Positions 1 through 8,704 are shown, counted from the stretch's first letter. The stretch: 63,061 nt of DNA from an uncultured Dorea sp. (GCA_910584575.1 CAJUBG010000014.1:1-63061); one strand, 5' to 3'. Notes: generated by a model from the letters alone, not told the origin. A program made the numbers and translations.

Positions 1-61
1 CCACATTACGCAGTCTTTTTCCCTGTTCATATTCATACAGATAACGAATAAAACGTTTCAA
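1..61 (-). CDS. N-terminal fragment of a conserved hypothetical protein (possibly DUF6128-like)
   Basis: Only the first 20 codons are inside the window; the gene runs off the left edge. The frame reads from a TTG codon at 61 and begins KRFIRYLYEYEQGKR after the initiator, with no stop to the edge. The start is uncertain: a purine-rich GGAAGTGGAGG stretch lies directly upstream, but the GGAGG part is very close to the TTG. The opening resembles, from memory, a Lachnospiraceae family annotated as DUF6128, of unknown function. It lies downstream of dgt on the same strand. Confidence 0.4.
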   Translation of the reverse strand, partial: MKRFIRYLYEYEQGKRLRNV

Positions 62-129
62 TCCTCCACTTCCAATCCTGGTCTTTTTATCACAATCTAT
101 TCCCCAGGCTCAGAAAAAATACCATGTCT

Positions 130-1554
130 TTATAAAATTGCCTTCAATTCCTGATATAAACGCTTCGCATAACTATCCGTCATCCCGCAAATATAATCTG
201 TTGCCAGCAGAAGCCTAAGATACAGTCTCTCTGCCTCCGTCTTACCCTCAGCATGATAATGGTACGCCCTCTTATAATTACTGGAAATAAAGGAAACCAT
301 ACGCTCGCTGACAGAATCCATCTCCTGGGACTCATCGTCGTATTTTACAACCGCATTCATGAACATATCCATCAGGAAATTAATCATCGCACCCTCCGCC
401 ACCTCCATCCGGTAAATGGCATCCGATGTAAATACCTCGCGAAACGCCAGATTCCCTAACAATTCCATCAATGGTTCCGCAGATGTTCCGTAGAACAAAT
501 CCTTCCCGTAATTTCCCTGCATGATTGCCGGATAATTCTCTGTAAACCCATGGGTAGCGCAGCCAATCAGATACCCCTGGACTCTCACAATCCAGTTCTT
601 AACCGCATATTCCTCCGGCTCGCCCACCTGCTTCTCCTTTCCGCTAAGGAACAGGGTTTTAAGCCTCTCTGCCGGCAGAAAGCCTCCCATATCGTCATCA
701 GGGTGTGCTTCTTCAAGCCTTGTCAGCTCGTCAAGAAGTTTATGATAGCTTAAGAAGCCCTTCACAAACGCATCCTCAATGTCCGCAGTTTTGTATGCAA
801 TATCATCCGCCGCCTCAAGGATAAATGTCAATGGATGCCGCTTCCCGTTGGTCCCCGTCTCCCTTGATATCTCCTCAAAAATATCCCTGTCAGCATAGTA
901 GTAGCCCATCTTCTTGTCCTTAATATCCTCGGAGTGCTCATCAATCCCAATAGACGCCACCGGATATTTAATGATTGTACTAAGAAGGGCATAGGTAAGG
1001 TTCATTCCATTTTCATCCACGAGAAAATGCAGCTTACTTACCAGCCGCAATGCCTGGGCGTTTCCCTCAAAATGATAGAAATCCTCCCGCATCTGAGGAG
1101 TAAGCACCCTGTCAATCGTTTTACCATGATACTCCATAACGGGCAGCTTCCTCCTGAACCAGTCGCGAATCGCATCCTCCCCAAAATGTCCGAAGGGTGG
1201 ATTCCCGATATCATGAATCAGCCCCGCACATTGTAGAATATTACAGATATCCTCCTTCATCTGTGGGGTGAAACTATTATCTTTCTTATGCACCAAAATA
1301 TTTTCTCCAATATTCTGACCCAGTGATTTTGCAAAAGAGGATACCTCCATTGAATGGGTAAGCCTTGTCCGGACAAAATCACTTCTATCCAACGGAAACA
1401 CCTGTGTCTTATCCTGCAGGCGCCGAAACGAAGCACTCCCAATAATACGATGGTAATCCTTCTCAAATTCACTCCGCAGATCCACGTTCTGGCCGTCCCT
1501 GTGTCTGCGGTTTTTACGGCTTCTTTTCGTTGACAATAATTGTTCCCAGTTCAC
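130..1554 (-). CDS. dgt: Deoxyguanosinetriphosphate triphosphohydrolase (dGTPase)
   Basis: HD-superfamily dNTP triphosphohydrolase that cleaves dGTP to deoxyguanosine and triphosphate in the cytosol. The HD metal site is visible: His in RLTHSMEV near residue 67, the His-Asp pair in GLIHDIGNPPFGHFGED near residues 114-115, and a later Asp in EAADDIAYKTAD. At about 474 residues it has the usual length of the family. I place the start at a GTG (1554) rather than the upstream TTG (1572), because AGGAGA is correctly spaced in front of it and the protein then begins MNWEQLLSTKR, as homologues do. The XRE-type gene ends 10 bp upstream, so the two form an operon. Confidence 0.95.
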   Translation of the reverse strand: MNWEQLLSTKRSRKNRRHRDGQNVDLRSEFEKDYHRIIGSASFRRLQDKTQVFPLDRSDFVRTRLTHSMEVSSFAKSLGQNIGENILVHKKDNSFTPQMKEDICNILQCAGLIHDIGNPPFGHFGEDAIRDWFRRKLPVMEYHGKTIDRVLTPQMREDFYHFEGNAQALRLVSKLHFLVDENGMNLTYALLSTIIKYPVASIGIDEHSEDIKDKKMGYYYADRDIFEEISRETGTNGKRHPLTFILEAADDIAYKTADIEDAFVKGFLSYHKLLDELTRLEEAHPDDDMGGFLPAERLKTLFLSGKEKQVGEPEEYAVKNWIVRVQGYLIGCATHGFTENYPAIMQGNYGKDLFYGTSAEPLMELLGNLAFREVFTSDAIYRMEVAEGAMINFLMDMFMNAVVKYDDESQEMDSVSERMVSFISSNYKRAYHYHAEGKTEAERLYLRLLLATDYICGMTDSYAKRLYQELKAIL

Positions 1555-1564
1555 AGTATCTCTC

Positions 1565-3100
1565 CTAATCAAGATAGATGGGCGGATCGTAATCCTTCCC
1601 CAGAAGCTGCTTCTTTCTCTCCTGGTATCCTAAAAACGCCCATTCCGTCATATCTGTCCATTCATGGTTCGTCCTGTCGTATACCTGTACATAACCAATG
1701 CGGGAGGGGTGCATACGAACACTGTTAGATTCATATTCCTTTCCGGTATAGGGATTAATCTCACCCCTATCCTCCTCATCCTCCTGTAAAATATCCTCCT
1801 GGTATGCTTCCTCAGAATAGCCTGCCGTAAAATACTCCTCCTCATATCCCCCGTCAGAATATTCTGTCTCCGTGTAGCCGCCCACATACGCTCTGGCTGA
1901 ATAATCCTCGCTCTGGCCTTCTTCTCCATAGGCTTCAACCGGATAGCCTGCTTCTGAATTGTAGTTTTCGTACTCCCTTTGAGGGTACACCGCCTCCGGA
2001 TTACTTCCCTCCAAGCCCACACTCTCAGACGCTCTTACTTCTTGTGTCCCTTCGCTGCTTTCCCTGCCTGTATCATTGGCTTCCTTCTCTGTATGCATCT
2101 GCTCTCTGCCAAGCTTCTTAAACCGCTGCTTCAAGTAAGCACGCCAGCCATGAGGTTTTTCCTCCTGTACTGTTTCCTTCTTCTCCGTCTTTTCCAGAGA
2201 CTCTATCTCCTGCAGCAGTTCTTCTACATGTTCACCGCCCGTTCCTTCGGTATATGCCGTGGAAATATCATTAGGAATCCCTTCCTGATACCCGTCTGAC
2301 CTCTCTGGCAGAGTCCGTTCTCCCTCCGAATAGCCTGTCCACTTATCCTCCGGATATTCTTCCGAATAGTCTGATTTACTTCCCTTCGCAGTTTCTTCCG
2401 GATAGCCGGTAAGATTACCCTTTATATCTTCTTTTGTATGCTCGGTTATGCCCTCCGGTACATGCCCTCCTGGATTTTCTTCTGCAAACGCGGTTGAATT
2501 ATCTTGCTTCTGTCCTTCATTGTTGACTTTCTCCGCCTCCTTTTGCGTTACCTCCTTTTGGACGCCGCCCTCGTCCTTATGGTTCTTATGGTTCCCGTCT
2601 TGCTGCGCTTCGTGTTTCTCCCCAACCGGAAGCTTCCCTGTATTTTTCTCCATCAATGCATCCAATTCCTCATGGATGTGCACCAGTTCTCCAATGGTAA
2701 TATCCCTCTCATGGGCCTTGACATTACCCTCTGCCTTTGTCGCTATTTCCTCAGAAGCATTTTCTAATGTCTCTTTTCCTGACGCCGCTTCTGCCAACTC
2801 CTTTTCTGGAGTCTGTCCTGCGCCCGCCGGAGTTGCCTCTGCCTTATGCCCTGTTTCTGTCTCATTCTCAGTCAGCACTCTTTCATCCAGAATATTCAAC
2901 TGAAAGGGACACCCCAGAATCTCAGCAATCATCCGCATGTCCTTCTCCTGGAAATTATCCCGTCCAAGCCTCTGTGTCAAATTCTGGCGGGACATCTTCC
3001 TTCCGGTACGTGCCTCAATCTTTTTGGCAAGCTCTTTAATCGTCATATCCTTACGGCTCAAAATAATCTTGACCTGTTCTCCAAACGTTAAATCCTGCAT
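1565..3100 (-). CDS. XRE-type helix-turn-helix protein with a long disordered acidic/tyrosine-rich region
   Basis: About 511 residues. Residues 5-65 read as an XRE-like HTH (IKELAKKIEARTG, MSRQNLTQRL), so DNA binding is likely. The middle, roughly residues 80-430, is low-complexity and rich in Glu, Gly, Ser, Lys and Tyr. It includes many short GY-x-EE-like units between about residues 370 and 450, typical of intrinsic disorder. A compact tail of about 60 residues (NPYTGKEYES...DPPIYLD) looks conserved. The ATG at 3100 is chosen because AAGGAGG lies 8 bp upstream; the frame stays open further upstream but without a ribosome site. It precedes dgt in the same operon and has a strong sigma-A promoter. 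The target is unknown. Confidence 0.8.
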   Translation of the reverse strand: MQDLTFGEQVKIILSRKDMTIKELAKKIEARTGRKMSRQNLTQRLGRDNFQEKDMRMIAEILGCPFQLNILDERVLTENETETGHKAEATPAGAGQTPEKELAEAASGKETLENASEEIATKAEGNVKAHERDITIGELVHIHEELDALMEKNTGKLPVGEKHEAQQDGNHKNHKDEGGVQKEVTQKEAEKVNNEGQKQDNSTAFAEENPGGHVPEGITEHTKEDIKGNLTGYPEETAKGSKSDYSEEYPEDKWTGYSEGERTLPERSDGYQEGIPNDISTAYTEGTGGEHVEELLQEIESLEKTEKKETVQEEKPHGWRAYLKQRFKKLGREQMHTEKEANDTGRESSEGTQEVRASESVGLEGSNPEAVYPQREYENYNSEAGYPVEAYGEEGQSEDYSARAYVGGYTETEYSDGGYEEEYFTAGYSEEAYQEDILQEDEEDRGEINPYTGKEYESNSVRMHPSRIGYVQVYDRTNHEWTDMTEWAFLGYQERKKQLLGKDYDPPIYLD

Positions 3101-3186
3101 CCTCGTCCTCCTTAACTGAATCAGACTTTTCCAATCTATTGTAAACTCTTTTGTTTTCAGGTAAACCAAAACTTTTCCCTTTGCTT

Positions 3187-3215
3187 ATTCTAACAAATAC
3201 TTAAAATCCAGTCAA
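3187..3215 (-). promoter_or_regulatory. Sigma-A promoter of the XRE-dgt operon
   Basis: On the minus strand TTGACT (3215-3210) is followed after exactly 17 bp by TAGAAT (3192-3187). The predicted start lies about 80 bp upstream of the XRE-type gene. It sits back to back with a sigma-28 promoter reading the other way. Confidence 0.65.
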
Positions 3216-3234
3216 CTAAACTTCCCAACACTCT

Positions 3235-3261
3235 TAAAGTTTCTACTCCTTATTCCGATAT
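3235..3261 (+). promoter_or_regulatory. Sigma-28 (FliA/SigD) flagellar-class promoter
   Basis: TAAAGTTT (3235-3242), 11 bp, then TCCGATAT (3254-3261). The enterobacterial sigma-28 consensus is TAAAGTTT-N11-GCCGATAA and the Bacillus SigD consensus is TAAA-N15-GCCGATAT. The match is exact in the -35 block and spacing, and deviates in the -10 only at the first base relative to the Bacillus form. It ends 23 bp before the start codon at 3285. The cognate sigma factor gene, fliA, is in this window. Confidence 0.8.
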
Positions 3262-3284
3262 ATTATTATAAGGAGGATAAATAC

Positions 3285-4010
3285 ATGAGATTAAATTTTT
3301 CACCAGGATTACAGATTAACAACCTTTTCCAGTCATATCAGATTAACCGGAGTGCGGCGAACAAAGCCGGCGTAAGCAATACCGAATCCTCCGAAGAAGA
3401 ACGGCGGGATACATTTTCACTCTCCGCCCAGGGCAAAACCATGAATCTGATTAACAGCCTTATGAAGCAGAAGATGGAGATTACTGACCGCAAGAATTCT
3501 CTGATTGCGTCCACCATAGAGAAGGGCTCGTCTATGGAAACCATCAAGTCCCAATTAGAAGCCTACGACGAACAGCTTGAGAGTATCGATGTCCAGATAT
3601 CCCAGGCAATGGCAAGGGAACTTGAGAAAAAGGAGGAAAAGGAGAATACAGATAACGAACCAAAGACGCGTGAAGAACTTCAGAACGAGCATATGTCTGA
3701 CATTGTGACCCTGTCGGGTGATGTCCACAATATCAGTATGTTAGACTCTGTTAAAACGAAAGTAGACAACAGGATCAAGATTCTTGAGTCTGAGATTTCC
3801 CTTGACACCGGACGTCTGGGGGCGGCAGATTTTAAGAAGGAGGAGTTGTCAGAGCTTAAAAAGAAATCCGCAGAGCTTGCGTCTGATATCGGGTCGCGGA
3901 TGGTAGATATCGCGGAGGAGATAGATGAGAATAAGGAGGAGACTCCTGAAAAAGCCAGCGAGGAGAAGGATGCTGAAAACGGCGAGCCCGCCGATACAGA
4001 CAGCTTCTAA
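3285..4010 (+). CDS. Coiled-coil protein of unknown function under sigma-28 control
   Basis: 241 residues, very rich in Glu, Lys, Ser and Asp. The first 45 residues are uncharged and flexible-looking. Helical, heptad-like segments follow from about residue 55 to 120 (INSLMKQKMEITDRKNSLI, EAYDEQLESIDVQISQAMA) and from about 150 to 210, and the last 30 residues are acidic. No signal peptide, membrane segment or enzyme motif is visible. AAGGAGG precedes the ATG at good spacing. The upstream promoter is a textbook sigma-28 site, so the gene should be expressed with late flagellar and chemotaxis genes. The role is unknown; an export substrate, chaperone or structural accessory protein are all possible. 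Confidence 0.85.
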   Translation: MRLNFSPGLQINNLFQSYQINRSAANKAGVSNTESSEEERRDTFSLSAQGKTMNLINSLMKQKMEITDRKNSLIASTIEKGSSMETIKSQLEAYDEQLESIDVQISQAMARELEKKEEKENTDNEPKTREELQNEHMSDIVTLSGDVHNISMLDSVKTKVDNRIKILESEISLDTGRLGAADFKKEELSELKKKSAELASDIGSRMVDIAEEIDENKEETPEKASEEKDAENGEPADTDSF

Positions 4011-4018
4011 TGAATTAT

Positions 4019-4053
4019 GAACCTGCTGCGAGTCCTATTTTCGCAGCAGGTTC
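4019..4053. terminator. Bidirectional hairpin between convergent genes
   Basis: A perfect 12-bp stem, GAACCTGCTGCG paired with CGCAGCAGGTTC, around an 11-nt loop. It begins 8 bp after the stop of the coiled-coil gene and lies just beyond the stop of the PucR-type gene on the other strand. The trailing U-tract is weak on both sides. Confidence 0.7.
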
Positions 4054-4066
4054 ATATATGTCACAT

Positions 4067-5701
4067 CTACAAATTCAAAAACTGAAGCACCATCTCCAGC
4101 TTCAGTCTTGCAATCCGGTCATCCAGCGATAGCTCAAGAAGCTCTTTCATCTTGTCGATTCTCTTGCGTATTGTATTGATATGAACATACATTTTTTCTG
4201 CTGTAATGCTGAAGTTCATATTATTCTCCAAATACACTTTTAATGTTTTTAAAGGCTCTCTGTTTCTCTCATCCTGCAAAAGCAGACGATACGGCCTCAG
4301 CATAGCCTCCAGCTCATCCTCCTGGATTTCAATCCACGCATAAGGGCCAAGCATCTCATAATCCCAGATATGCCTCTGCGGAAACAACTTCTTCCCCATC
4401 GCCATTACCTTCTGGCACTTTTTAACGCTGTCTTTTAAGAATCTCAGATTTGTCTCATCTCGATATACCGCGAATTCCAACTCCATTCCATTGCATTTTT
4501 CTTTAATTTTAAGGCGGAATTCTTCCAGCATTTGACAAAAATACTCTAGCCCGCATTTATCTTTTCCCTGGGAATCCCACAGGATAATTCCTCTATTTTC
4601 CTCTAAAAATGCCATCTTCCCAGATTTTGAAACAGCGCTGTCCAAAAAAACGCGCTCAAAACTCTTACGTTCATCTCTGGCGCTGACTGTCTCATCCTTT
4701 GTCTGAGAAAACATGATACAAATATATTTTTTCGACATAGAAATCCCGTGCTGGCTTGCCTGATAGATCAGCCTGTCCTGATCCTTCTCATCATAATTAA
4801 GCGCATACAGCACAAAGTTCTCAAACCCTATATTTCCGATACTCTGTGCAACCATAATCTGTTCATAGAGGGACTGAAGCTCTAAGAACGCAATCCGTAT
4901 GGAATACTCGTCGCAGTAGTCCAGAAACTCCTTGGATTCCATCACCACAAAAAACGCCTGCGTCACCTCGTTCATAATAATCGGAATCAGTACCCAGCTA
5001 ATCCTCGGTCCATTCGGATTCAACGGATCAATCAGACGGTATCTGGTCATATGCATATGTTCACACAAGGTATGCTTACTGTGCTCTCTTGAAGGACTCC
5101 AGTAATCTTCGTCCCTCAGACAAAATTTCTCGGAAATCCTTCTAAAATTAGCAGAGCTGTAATATGATTTTTCTTCATTTATATCATACAAAAAAGCAGG
5201 AAAATTCATCTCAGCTTCAACTGCCTGCAAAATCCGCTTTATCTTCCTCTCCTTAAAGCTCAAGTTTGACAACCGGAATACACTGTCATTCTGAATGCGG
5301 AAGCACTTGAACGCCTGATTCATCACAGCAATATTCACCTGATTTATGATATCCATGAATCCAATCTCAAAGGGCATACTAATCAGCGGCACGTCATATC
5401 GTTCAAACAATTCAACCAGATGATCTGGTATCGTATCCAGATACCTCTGCCGCTTAATGAGCATTCCCGTCGCCAACTGTGCCACACCCTCCTGAAAACT
5501 CCGTTCCAGACAATAAGGCTCTTTCGACAATGCATATCCTGAAGTTACTATTAACTCCTTCCCCTTTGTCCATCGGAGGGCATCCGGAGCATCCATGACC
5601 GCAACTCCCTGCACCTCTCTTGATACACCTTTTTGACCTGCTATTACATGAAAATCCTTAAAATACTCCTGTGCCAGCAGTTGATACAGCGCAATTCCCA
5701 T
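4067..5701 (-). CDS. PucR-family transcriptional regulator
   Basis: About 544 residues. The N-terminal 120 residues fit the PucR sensory domain (FHVIAGQKGVSREVQGVAVMD, then GKELIVTSGYAL). The C-terminal 60 residues are the PucR-type helix-turn-helix (LKVYLENNMNFSITAEKM, then HINTIRKRIDKM). Family members control purine or amino-acid/amide catabolism genes, usually next door. The ATG at 5701 is preferred over one 36 bp upstream because AGGGGGA precedes it. The gene follows an M20 hydrolase on the same strand after about 100 bp that contains its own promoter-like sequence. It is the obvious regulator of the adjacent amidohydrolase/transporter genes. Confidence 0.88.
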   Translation of the reverse strand: MGIALYQLLAQEYFKDFHVIAGQKGVSREVQGVAVMDAPDALRWTKGKELIVTSGYALSKEPYCLERSFQEGVAQLATGMLIKRQRYLDTIPDHLVELFERYDVPLISMPFEIGFMDIINQVNIAVMNQAFKCFRIQNDSVFRLSNLSFKERKIKRILQAVEAEMNFPAFLYDINEEKSYYSSANFRRISEKFCLRDEDYWSPSREHSKHTLCEHMHMTRYRLIDPLNPNGPRISWVLIPIIMNEVTQAFFVVMESKEFLDYCDEYSIRIAFLELQSLYEQIMVAQSIGNIGFENFVLYALNYDEKDQDRLIYQASQHGISMSKKYICIMFSQTKDETVSARDERKSFERVFLDSAVSKSGKMAFLEENRGIILWDSQGKDKCGLEYFCQMLEEFRLKIKEKCNGMELEFAVYRDETNLRFLKDSVKKCQKVMAMGKKLFPQRHIWDYEMLGPYAWIEIQEDELEAMLRPYRLLLQDERNREPLKTLKVYLENNMNFSITAEKMYVHINTIRKRIDKMKELLELSLDDRIARLKLEMVLQFLNL

Positions 5702-5746
5702 CTTTCTTTCCCCCTTGCAGAACTGTACGCACAACAAGCTTTGGCC

Positions 5747-5799
5747 AAGAGTGTAACATCCATTCCAGCCCTATGTCAAGAATTTGATATTACACTCTT
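5747..5799 (-). promoter_or_regulatory. Promoter of the PucR-type gene flanked by a perfect 10-bp inverted repeat
   Basis: On the minus strand TTGACA (5779-5774) and TACACT (5755-5750) are separated by 18 bp. The arms AAGAGTGTAA (5747-5756) and TTACACTCTT (5790-5799) are perfect inverted copies 33 bp apart. One arm covers the -10 and the other lies just upstream of the -35. Such an arrangement suits autoregulation by a dimeric or looping regulator. A weak terminator for the upstream hydrolase gene is the alternative. Confidence 0.5.
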
Positions 5800-5804
5800 A
5801 ATGA

Positions 5805-7175
5805 CTATTCTTCATACATTGGCGCATAATCATCCTTCTTCTCATTAAATTCTTTCAGGATGGCTTCTCTCTTACCAGGACTGTTATATAAATCATATGC
5901 AATACCCGCGATAATCTGCGCAGCGCTTAACGCCCCCTTTTCTCCCAACGAGCATCCGGCTGCTGCAGTTGCCTGCCATGTATGAGGCGCTACCCCTGCC
6001 GGCCAGCAGGAGACAGAGAAAACGCACATAGGCATAACATGGCTGACGTCTCCGCTGTCTGAAGACGCCGTCAGCGGCTTCACCTGGTATAAATTGCGCT
6101 CATTCAGCTTCCAGGTCATTGGCCTGCCTTCTGTGTCATACAGTTCTTGCGCTTTCTGCGCATCTGTTTTTGTCACGGTATCAACCAGGCTTTGGGCAAA
6201 CGCCATCTCCTCCTCATTAAAAATCGGAAGCTCGGCCTCCTTCATATTTTCATACGCAAGATCTCCATAGGCATGATTTTCCAAAAGCTCACAGCATCCG
6301 TAATCTACCTTCATCTCCATTACAGTCTCCGTCATAAGCGCCGCGCCTTGCGCCACTTTCCGTATTCTTTCGAGAATCTCTTTTACATCCGATATGTAAG
6401 GAGCCCGCACAAAATACCATGAACCTGCTAACGGAGGCACAATATTAGGCGCAAATCCTCCGCTGTCCGTTGTATAATGGATTCTCGCTTTAGAAGTCAC
6501 ATGCTCTCTTAAATAATTTACCCCAACATTCATCAGCTCAACCGCATCCAACGCACTTCTCCCCAATTCCGGTGCAAATGCGGCATGAGAGCTTCTTCCC
6601 TTAAATTCAAAATGTGCCGATGCGCTTGCCAGATAACCGCTGTCAAAAACCATATTAGCGCTCATTGGATGCCAGCTTATTGCGAAATCACAATCGTCAA
6701 ACATGTGATAATACACCATCTTTACCTTGCCGCTGAGAAGCTCCTCCTCCGGACAGCCGTAAAAACGTACAGTTCCGCAAATCTTCTCTGCCTCCAGATA
6801 CCGCTTTATGGCAATCGCACCAACCGCGGCAGCCGAACCAAGCAAATTATGTCCGCATCCATGTCCAGGCGCGCCTTCCGAAACAGGGGTTTTACTGTCC
6901 GTCACCTTTTGCGACAGGCCCGGAAGCGCGTCATACTCCCCCAAAATGGCAATCACAGGCTTCCCTGAACCATATTCGGCATAAAACGCATGCTCTAAAT
7001 GATCTTCATTAACAATCTTAAAGCCTTCATTGCCAAGAAGCCTCCTGAAATAATTAGCCGACTCTTTTTCATTTCCGCCCTCCTCCGGATGCTCCCAGAT
7101 CGTTCTGCAACTGGACTTAAGCAATGCTTCCATCATCTTCACTTCATTATGAAGATCTTTCTTTTTCATTCTCAT
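5805..7175 (-). CDS. M20-family amidohydrolase, p-aminobenzoyl-glutamate hydrolase subunit B (AbgB)-like
   Basis: About 456 residues, a zinc-dependent cytosolic amide hydrolase. Metal-site motifs in order are LGEYDALPGLS, GHGCGHNLLG, the PEEE segment in YGCPEEELLSGK, and a His in ISWHPMSANMV. The dimerisation lid follows (FKGRSSHAAFAPELGRSALDA). Length and motif wording match AbgB-type proteins, which cleave p-aminobenzoyl-glutamate or related N-acyl amino acids; the actual substrate is not evident. Two ATGs six bases apart (7175 and 7169) share the AAAGGA ribosome site; either may start. It is the last structural gene after two membrane proteins, 28 bp downstream of the second, so uptake and hydrolysis are probably coupled. 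Confidence 0.88.
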   Translation of the reverse strand: MRMKKKDLHNEVKMMEALLKSSCRTIWEHPEEGGNEKESANYFRRLLGNEGFKIVNEDHLEHAFYAEYGSGKPVIAILGEYDALPGLSQKVTDSKTPVSEGAPGHGCGHNLLGSAAAVGAIAIKRYLEAEKICGTVRFYGCPEEELLSGKVKMVYYHMFDDCDFAISWHPMSANMVFDSGYLASASAHFEFKGRSSHAAFAPELGRSALDAVELMNVGVNYLREHVTSKARIHYTTDSGGFAPNIVPPLAGSWYFVRAPYISDVKEILERIRKVAQGAALMTETVMEMKVDYGCCELLENHAYGDLAYENMKEAELPIFNEEEMAFAQSLVDTVTKTDAQKAQELYDTEGRPMTWKLNERNLYQVKPLTASSDSGDVSHVMPMCVFSVSCWPAGVAPHTWQATAAAGCSLGEKGALSAAQIIAGIAYDLYNSPGKREAILKEFNEKKDDYAPMYEE

Positions 7176-7203
7176 CTTTCCTTTCGACAATTTATCTTCT
7201 GTA

Positions 7204-7896
7204 TTATGCGTGCTTTTTGGCGTTTGTTATAGTCGCAATACCTACCAAAATACTGGTAAATACGCAGCCTAATGTTCCAAGCCAGTTTGATGCGCCCGGA
7301 AGCCAGTTAAATACGCCCATGCCGATTGCAAAATAAAGCACAAATGCAACCACAATCATAACCATACTATGTTTAATCATCTTTACACCAAATTGAACCA
7401 TCAACGCACCAAACAAAGCCGGAAGCAGGTAATTAAGAGCCGACTTAATTGTATCCGGAAGCATTGCCAGCACAGAAGTTCCAAGAATTGCGCCAATTGT
7501 CAATACAGATACATTAATAATGATGGAAACCGCCATCCCAAGCGTCGCGATAATAGACCCCTTTTCTGTGCCCGGTTCAACCTCTGCGGCAACCTGCGCC
7601 ATACTCGCACACGGAATTCTCATATTGGAAATATTTCCTGACAAAAAAGCCATATAGGTTCCCGCAGGCCCAACTACCGGAAAATAGGAAATGGGCTCAA
7701 CAAACCACAGCACTCCAAATGCACTGAACCCGCTGATAAATGCAGTCAAAAGCGCCGCCGGTTTGGGAACAATCCCGTATACGATTGCTAACACAACCGC
7801 CGGAGTAAATGCAACTATGACTCCCAGATACCCTGTTATTTTACCTATTTTATTTATTTGGGGGGTATATTCATCCTTATAAAAATCACCACTCAT
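7204..7896 (-). CDS. Polytopic membrane protein, putative transporter subunit
   Basis: 230 residues with about six hydrophobic helices and a conserved-looking loop rich in Pro and Gly between helices 2 and 3 (EPISYFPVVGPAGTYMAFLSGN). AAGGAGG precedes the ATG. It starts 13 bp after the preceding DUF5058-like gene and ends 28 bp before the AbgB-like hydrolase. Homologues that I recall always occur beside DUF5058 and M20 genes, but no biochemical function is known to me. Inference: the two small membrane proteins form one carrier for the hydrolase substrate. Confidence 0.75.
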   Translation of the reverse strand: MSGDFYKDEYTPQINKIGKITGYLGVIVAFTPAVVLAIVYGIVPKPAALLTAFISGFSAFGVLWFVEPISYFPVVGPAGTYMAFLSGNISNMRIPCASMAQVAAEVEPGTEKGSIIATLGMAVSIIINVSVLTIGAILGTSVLAMLPDTIKSALNYLLPALFGALMVQFGVKMIKHSMVMIVVAFVLYFAIGMGVFNWLPGASNWLGTLGCVFTSILVGIATITNAKKHA

Positions 7897-7909
7897 TTTC
7901 TTATCCTCC

Positions 7910-8653
7910 TTATACCAAAGCTGTAATAATCATAGCGCCCAAAATTGTAATCGTAAGCGACCACTCCTTAAGCCACCCAATGTTTTTTTCATTTGCCACC
8001 TTAGACAATACAAACATAATAACAGCGCCTAAGATACATGCCAGCATATTATGCCATGCTGATGACATCGCTGCTGCGTCGGCCTTCTGCATCATGGAAT
8101 AGAAGGGCTTGGATATGTGGCTTGCAACCATAGCAGAAAATACACCGATAATTGCCGCTGACGCAATCGTCGTCAAAGTTCCTGTATTTCCCTTAGAGAG
8201 CTTGTGCTCTATTTTCTCCATCTTATTTGCAGAAAATGTTGCAAACAGCACCCACCCTACTGAGCATAATATCATGGTCCACACCGCCATGCCAAGCGCT
8301 TCTTCTGTCATCGCATCCGTACCTAAAGTAACGCCTACCGCAGATGTTCCAAGACCTGCCGCAATGGATTCAAACATAACAGAACCAATCATGGAAAGGC
8401 GCATCCAGCCAACCGGCCCTCCCACTGTTACCAACAGTGAAAGCATACCGCTGAGCACTACAATGGAAGGACCGATAGAGGTGACCGCACTGCTTTTCAT
8501 AGCTTTTTTCATCTTGTCATCCGTAAGCCCTACCTTCTTTCCTGCACTATACGCCCCTTTTGCAAAAAGAACCGCCTGAATAACCACGAATACTACCGGT
8601 ATCCCACAGGCAATCCACATAGGCAGTCCATTTGCGATTTGCATTACATCCAT
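7910..8653 (-). CDS. DUF5058-like polytopic membrane protein
   Basis: 247 residues with about six transmembrane helices. It begins MDVMQIANGLPMWIACGIPV, and a Gly-rich segment near residues 75-115 contains GPVGWMRLSMIG and a GLGTSAVGVTLG run. I assign it to DUF5058 from recollection of family sequences; some databases label such proteins small-conductance channel, which is not supported here. It is the first gene of a three-gene minus-strand operon (this gene, the 230-residue membrane protein, the AbgB-like hydrolase). AAGGAGG lies 9 bp before the ATG and a -10 TATAAT about 50 bp upstream. Confidence 0.75.
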   Translation of the reverse strand: MDVMQIANGLPMWIACGIPVVFVVIQAVLFAKGAYSAGKKVGLTDDKMKKAMKSSAVTSIGPSIVVLSGMLSLLVTVGGPVGWMRLSMIGSVMFESIAAGLGTSAVGVTLGTDAMTEEALGMAVWTMILCSVGWVLFATFSANKMEKIEHKLSKGNTGTLTTIASAAIIGVFSAMVASHISKPFYSMMQKADAAAMSSAWHNMLACILGAVIMFVLSKVANEKNIGWLKEWSLTITILGAMIITALV

Positions 8654-8704
8654 TTTTCTTTCCTCCTTATGTATAGATTTTATCTATAAGTTTTATTTGC
8701 AATT

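Noticed and set aside
2448..2903. Plus-strand open frame antisense to the XRE-type gene
   Set aside because: It mirrors the low-complexity codons of the real gene, has no ribosome site and gives a Ser/Cys/Phe-rich product unlike any family.
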